Shown: positions 58,736-64,000 of the stretch, one piece after another
How the letters are laid out: each line of letters starts with the position of its first letter
Position numbering within the stretch: the first letter of the stretch is position 1
Source of the DNA: Aquilaria yunnanensis
Taxonomy: Eukaryota > Streptophyta > Magnoliopsida > Malvales > Thymelaeaceae
Reading direction: 5' to 3'
Assembly (NCBI GenBank): GCA_039654915.1
Contig: CM077593.1
Coordinates: 77,232,501-77,296,500, forward strand
Length of the DNA stretch: 64,000 nucleotides
The notes under the pieces: generated by a model
Told to the model about the DNA's origin: nothing
Seen by the model: the letters and a program-made list of their open reading frames with translations, nothing else
Databases searched by the model: none
Made by a program: the position numbers and the translations under genes

Positions 58736-59720
58736 GCATTCCCTTTCCCAATGACCACTTTGAGCACAATTGTTGCAAATGTGTGTTCCCAAAGTGTATG
58801 GCTTGGAGCCATCAAATGTCTTACACATGGGGCACAAGCCTTATTTCTTCCTCTTGGCCAGCCATTAAGTCTTAGCCACCTTTCCTACCATTGGGCACTT
58901 TTTGGTAGTCTTCCTAAGTTGGATGGCCTACCCACTACCTTTTTTCTCTGAGTCCTTAAGTCTTGAAACTCCCTCTTTAGAGCTAATGGCTTTTTAACCA
59001 TTTGGTGACATCTCCAAATGTCCACTATCATCATGTATCTTTGAGGCATAAGCTTAAAGCCTTGGAGGAATTTCTTGGCCTTGAGCTCATCATTTCCAGC
59101 CATGCATAGAGCATACTAAATGAGCAACTTGTAGTGCTGCTAATACTCTCAAACAGACATCTTTCCTTGGGTGAGATTTTCAAAACTGAATCATTTTTTG
59201 CTCTTAAGTCACCTTGCTGATATACTATTCTCATAATTTTCTTTCAAAGTCTGACCACATCAGGACCTTTTTCTTCTACTCCAGTCACTTCCCATTACTC
59301 TTCTTTATCATTTATAAGACATCATCCCACCATAAGCTAGCCCTCCCTCTAAAAAAGAAAGGTACTAAGGCCATTCTCTATTTGGACTTACAGCCTCCAA
59401 AATTGAAGAGCCGATTCATCCTATTCAACCAATCTTCCACCTTAGTGGGGTTGCCTAACCCATCTAAACTTGGTGGGTCAATTGTACTTCTTAAGTAATT
59501 TTATCTAATGTGGAGTTTCTCCCCTCCTTGGCACCTCCATAACTTCCCACTCATTCTCATGCTCATAAACATGGTCTTGCCTCTAATGAGGCCTAGGCAC
59601 ATTCTAGTGGTTAGCATGCCTCTCTTGACCTTAAGGTGGGTCATTCCCTTGGTCATTTCCTTCCTGAGCAACTCTTTTATTTTATTGGTCTGAAAATAAC
59701 TCCTTTAGAATGGTGGTCAT
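58736..59720 (-). pseudogene. Tekay/Del gag, decayed
   Basis: A zinc knuckle C-NN-C-AQSG-H-WERE-C is readable near 58736-58790. Upstream, ELKAKKFLQGFKLMPQRYMM (58885-59103) and blocks like YYISA...LTQGKMSV in shifted frames (59100-59280) match the chromovirus gag core. Many stops. Confidence 0.72.
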
Positions 59721-59985
59721 GCCTTGTGCTACCTACACCATAGTTTGAGTTATGCCTTTAAGCACCCTGGATATCTCATCCAACCTTGCCATAACAGGAT
59801 CACTAGAACTCTCATCAGGGTCTCTAGCTCCTCTAGCAACTCCTGACTTAGTGTCAACAATAGCACCTACAACCAAAGAATATTCCATAGATGTTGGCTA
59901 GTACTAACTATCTGAGCACATGAACTTTAAACTAGATCTCAATTCCTATTCTCCAACGTCTATGAACCTAGCTTTGATAGCAAAC
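59721..59985 (-). other. Leader of the Tekay element and primer binding site
   Basis: On the - strand TTTGCTATCAAAGCTAGG (59967-59984) follows the LTR. It differs at two bases from the TGGTATCAGAGC site complementary to initiator methionine tRNA that is usual in Tekay/Del. No gene in the leader. Confidence 0.72.
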
Positions 59986-62664
59986 TGACACAGCCGCCCA
60001 TGGCCTTGCCTAGGAAACCTGTGAAAACGGATCTCACAGTGGTTGTAATTGGCAAGTTATTTATGTACACCAAATTAAAACTTTATGTCACTAATGAATT
60101 AACCTGGAAATGCAAGTATGCATGTAATTTTGCTTTGACCAGAGTAAACAAAAATCTATGAAACATTCATATTTATCTAGGCATTTTTCCATGGAAATTA
60201 GAGTTCAAATAGCCAAACTGTATAAATCCATCATTTGTGTCATCATAACTACACATAAAAACCACGTGAAGGCATTCAACAAAAGAAGACTAATACTCCT
60301 CACCCAAGAGCAATAATAGAGTCTCTTACTCTATCCATAAAGATATGATGTAACTAGTGCATACAATATACACAAGGCTTTCCTACTAAGATCTTTCCAT
60401 CTAACTCCCACCTTTAATGAAATCTCGATGGTGAGCCTAGAAAAGTCCTCCACAGGCTCTATTAGCCATTACGGTGAAGAAAAACCATAGTGAGCAAGAA
60501 ACCTTAACAAACATGTAAACATAAAAACTAGAATCATAAGGATTTTCATAATATTGTACCTACAACAAAAGACTACAACAACAACCCTCAGTGGTTACTA
60601 GGTTCAGCAACATTAGAATTTGCCCAACATAAGATAAGGGGGTGAGAATTTGTAATTCTCAGCAAAGGTTCTTAACCTGTATGGAAAAAAAACTAAAGAC
60701 AACACATATATAATCATACGTAATCTGCTATGAGCTCATACAGCATAAGCTAGAACTATGCGCACATGATTCAATCCATTGGGACTTGTCCTCTACCTAG
60801 TCCTTAAACTACAAGTTAAAGCCTTGTCTACTAGCAGGCATTGCTTACTAGCCTAACCAGTGAAATTCATCACTAGTTGAATCTCGCTTATGTTGTATAG
60901 GGGTATTATGGTTGGACTTGAGTTCAATAGGTTCCAAAGAATCCACTTGAGTGCACTAAAGTTTCATATTAGCACCTCAAACCCAAGACTTAACTAGGTC
61001 ACCAGTGGTCACTAAACTTTTCACTCGTATCCTAGCACTCACTGCAATTAAACAATTCACTAACACCGTGACCCAACTCACACCAGACCACTTGATATAA
61101 ATTTTAGCACATTGTGAGGCTCTTGGATGCACTAAGGTGGTTCTTACTTCCCTTCATCCTAGAGCATCCCAAGATACCCCATAGCTTCCATTGTAGCGTC
61201 CTATTTGACCTAGAAAGGCTTTAGTCAAGATGGGTGTCAAAGCTACATCATTAAAACCCAAAGATGCGTCTTCAACTAAAGGTCTTAAGAGTGCTTGTGC
61301 TGACAATACCAAAGTTGCGTCCTCAAAGTTAGGAGACGCATCTCTGGAGCTCAAAGCTACAACTTCATAAGCCAAGGATGCATCTCTGACTGGGCATAGA
61401 ATATTACTGATTCTGCGGGCCCAAAGTTGTGTTCTTAGGGGCTGGGGATTCATCTTTGGGGTCTCTGAGCCCCCTATGAGCCCAAAGCCACGTCTTTCAC
61501 TTCTCAAGGGAGCGTCCTTGACTGGGAATACCCATTTTACTGATTTTTAAAAAGCCTAAAGTTATGTCCTTGACATGCCAAAGATGCATCTTTCGTAGAC
61601 TCAGGCTAGGTGTTGGCTCTAATTACTCTAGGATGTGTACAAGCTCTCCATGCCCCTTAGCAACATTAAGGACCTTACCCAATGGCCAAAACCTGTAAGT
61701 ACACAATCATTAGGCCATAATAGGCCCTTGGAACCGGGTCCCTTGTGCTCACAAACCTCACACAAGCCATTAAATAAACACAAGTCCCCCATAACTCCGT
61801 TACCCCCTAATCAATGCCATTGTTAATTCTACTTGTTTCTAACAATCAAACACACTCAAATAACATTAATTGAACACAAAACCTTAAATCCCTAACCTTA
61901 ATTTTAAGTAGCAAGCAAGGATTAAGCAATTCTTCATCAAGAACGTGGTTCTTCTAAGATTTACCAAGGTTTCAAGCAATCCAAGACAAATGGCACCAAA
62001 TTAGCACATACTAAACAAAACCCATACCATAAAACCTTAAACAAACAAGAAATCATCAAGAATTCTTGGTTACCTTCACACAAATCCAGCTCACATAAGG
62101 AAAATATGATTCCAAGCATGGAAAGCACAAAATCTTCTTGAATCAAGCCCCTTAAAGCTTATATAGCCTTGAAGCCTTTAAATTCTACCAAGAAACTTTG
62201 ATTTTGTGCAAGAATTGAGGTAGAAATGGAAGGGGCAAGCTTGGAATCAGGTTTAGAACTAGAAATGAACAAAAGTGGCTACCAAGAACTAACTTTACCA
62301 TGTTTGAAACAAATAAACAACCAAGCCACCAAACTTTTTTAAAAGTTACAAAATGCCCTATTTCCTAACTAGTAACCTAAGTCAAAACATGGTCAAAACT
62401 TGCATACTTAGGCTAATTTTTGGTTTTAAGCACAGTTTGGGTTTTAAAACATATTTTTGGCTCCTAGGACTCGGCCTGACTCTTCAGGATCTAAAATTAT
62501 CATTTTACCCTCGAACCTCCTTTGGTGCCTTAAACTTCTTGAAACCTAGTAATCCTTGCCTAACTTTCTTGACCCTGCCTACTTAACTTGGAATAAGGTA
62601 TCAAACTAGGAATTTAATTAATTTAGCTCCCTCAATTAAGTTTTTCACTGGGAAGGCCGTAACA
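59986..62664 (-). mobile_element. Tekay/Del LTR (shared right LTR)
   Basis: 2679 bp; on + it runs TGACACAGCC...GGCCGTAACA. A primer site lies on its left and a polypurine tract plus chromodomain on its right, so it links the element to the left with another copy to the right, an LTR-sharing arrangement like that of the Tat array. Confidence 0.85.
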
Positions 62665-62884
62665 TTCTTCTCTCCTTCTAAAATTTGGTCCTGCAAATTT
62701 TGCTGTAGTTTAGGACATTCACTAGGATACCTTTTTATAATATCATGCTCCATTTCCCAAGTAGCTTCCTCTTCACTATGGTTTGACCAAAGGATCTTAA
62801 CCATTGGAATCCACTTGTTTAGAGTTTCCTAACTTGCCTATAATGGATCTTAATTGACCTCTACTCATAGGTCAAGCCCTCCAG
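62665..62884 (-). pseudogene. Chromodomain end of a second Tekay/Del copy
   Basis: The - strand reads MVKILWSNHSEEEATWEMEH, then DIIKRYPSECP, the conserved chromodomain end that targets Tekay/Del integration to chromatin. A purine run (AGAAGGAGAGAAGAA on -, 62665-62679) before the LTR is the probable polypurine tract. The rest of this copy is cut off by the LTR at 62885. Confidence 0.85.
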
Positions 62885-64000
62885 TGTTATTGTTGTGCCC
62901 AAAAGCCAATCATGAGATGATTGTATTTTTGCACATTGAGTCATGATATTTTATTAAGGCATTAATCTAGCAATTATGTTTGTTGTTTTGTATCTATGTA
63001 ACGTAATAAACATAATTATAACCCTAGAATAATGATATTCTCAAATTTCCCTGGTCTAGTATTATTGTGGAGCGGGTTCCAATAATACATAACGACTAGC
63101 ATATGTGGAGACTAATATGAGACATGTAGTCTACATATGGGTACAACTTGAAAAACTTGTGTACTGGACCGATCCACCATGAGAACACTAGATGGATCAT
63201 TATATGAGTGTCATAAGTGATTCTCATAGTGATCATGGTATATGTAGTCCTTCGACCTAAGATCATCAAGGTTCCCTACATGTGAGTCACATACTTTCAT
63301 ACTTTCCTTTGTTGCTCGTAACTAAGTGAACTTAAAGGAGGTCATTGGGTATGTCACATATCATGTGGAGGGATTTGTATGATCAAGATGGGCTTTGTCC
63401 CTCCTATGTAACATGAGTGATATCTTCGGGCCCCTTGATAGAGTGAGACTTAGAAAATTCATGGCCATGCTTGGATGAGTTGATATACGATATCAATGTC
63501 ATCAGTTTAAGTTGGTCTACTCGGTAATCAAGAAACCAAAGATTGGGCTATACGAGAGTGACACATTCCATGTCTCATACTTAGTCTTGATATCTTGGAC
63601 AAAGGGACAATGGAATATATCAGTGATGATCATAAAGGTTTAGTTGAATCACCGACAATCTTGTCATTTGGGTAGCAATGATGTGTTGCTAGACACCGCT
63701 TATTGCTTATGATCATAAATGTGATTATGATCATTGCCAATGTGGTAAGAGCCTACTGGGTCACACACATAGTGCTATTTGGATCATTAGAGTCCATGGG
63801 CTAATTATTTGGGTTATGGTTTCACAATAATTTCATATTAATAATGGGCCCAAAAGTTGAGCCATTATTAAGCCCGAAATTGAAGCCTAATTGGATTAGG
63901 GCTTTGAAACCTATTAGGCCTAGAAGTTGAGTCTCACTATAAATACAACTTTTAGTGAGAAATTCGTAGCTTCTTGCCCTAGCCTCCCAAAAGGACAGCC
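62885..64000 (+). mobile_element. 1.4 kb unclassified LTR, copy 3, cut by window end
   Basis: TGTTATTGTTGTGCCC start; follows the two solo LTRs base by base with more differences. The TATA box TATAAATA lies at 63938-63945. About 300 bp remain beyond the window, so it cannot be said whether it is solo or starts a full element. Confidence 0.88.

Overview
The window is nuclear DNA of a flowering plant, probably a eudicot. It is AT-rich, is built almost entirely of nested LTR retrotransposons of the Ty3/gypsy Tat and Tekay (Del) lineages, and shows no bacterial-style operons, no rRNA or tRNA genes and no CRISPR array. Nearly every retroelement reading frame is broken by stops or frameshifts. The only clean, gene-like reading frames sit in the first 2.6 kb.

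Left end, 1-10900 (+ strand). Two tandem 187-aa copies of a cysteine-rich protein resembling the nucleic-acid-binding protein of carlaviruses (7-570, 819-1382) are followed by an intact, intronless LOG gene (cytokinin riboside 5'-monophosphate phosphoribohydrolase, 1971-2600). The second small gene and LOG each have a TATA box, and both promoters share an 80-87 bp repeat: one unit upstream of the second small gene, five to six upstream of LOG. From about 3000 the sequence matches the 3' region of Tat-type elements. A minisatellite of about 73 bp x ~52 (3119-7040) leads to a polypurine tract and a 3.7 kb LTR (7160-10900). Because this LTR is inserted into the gag of another element, the three genes most simply lie inside a gene-carrying Tat-lineage retrotransposon whose 5' half is outside the window.

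Centre, 10901-47345 (mostly - strand). A second Tat family forms an LTR-internal-LTR-internal-LTR array with LTRs at 12771-14645, 23687-25541 and 45472-47345. The internal regions keep gag pieces (DUF7745-like N part, coiled coil, capsid, zinc knuckle) but no pol, so the family is non-autonomous. Inserted into the array are two solo LTRs of an unclassified family (20463-21878, TSD CAGAG; 43833-45248, TSD GACCA) and a complete but decayed Retand-like Tat element (32645-43631). The latter has gag, protease, RT, two RNase H domains, integrase, and an antisense intron-containing gene between pol and the 3' LTR.

Right part, 47346-64000. The array lies against a ~287 bp tandem repeat (47346-49460). 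About 1.5 kb of unassigned sequence follows, then a decayed Tekay/Del element on the - strand (50935-62884). Its integrase is split by a related solo LTR (53439-56159, TSD TATAA), and its right LTR is shared with the end of a neighbouring copy. The window ends inside a third copy of the 1.4 kb unclassified LTR (62885-64000).

The point of most interest is the pairing of a virus-like regulatory protein with a cytokinin-activating enzyme in what appears to be retrotransposon cargo. Both types of protein are known, or expected, to promote cell proliferation. The link to the retrotransposon is an inference from nesting and homology, and the missing left flank would decide it.
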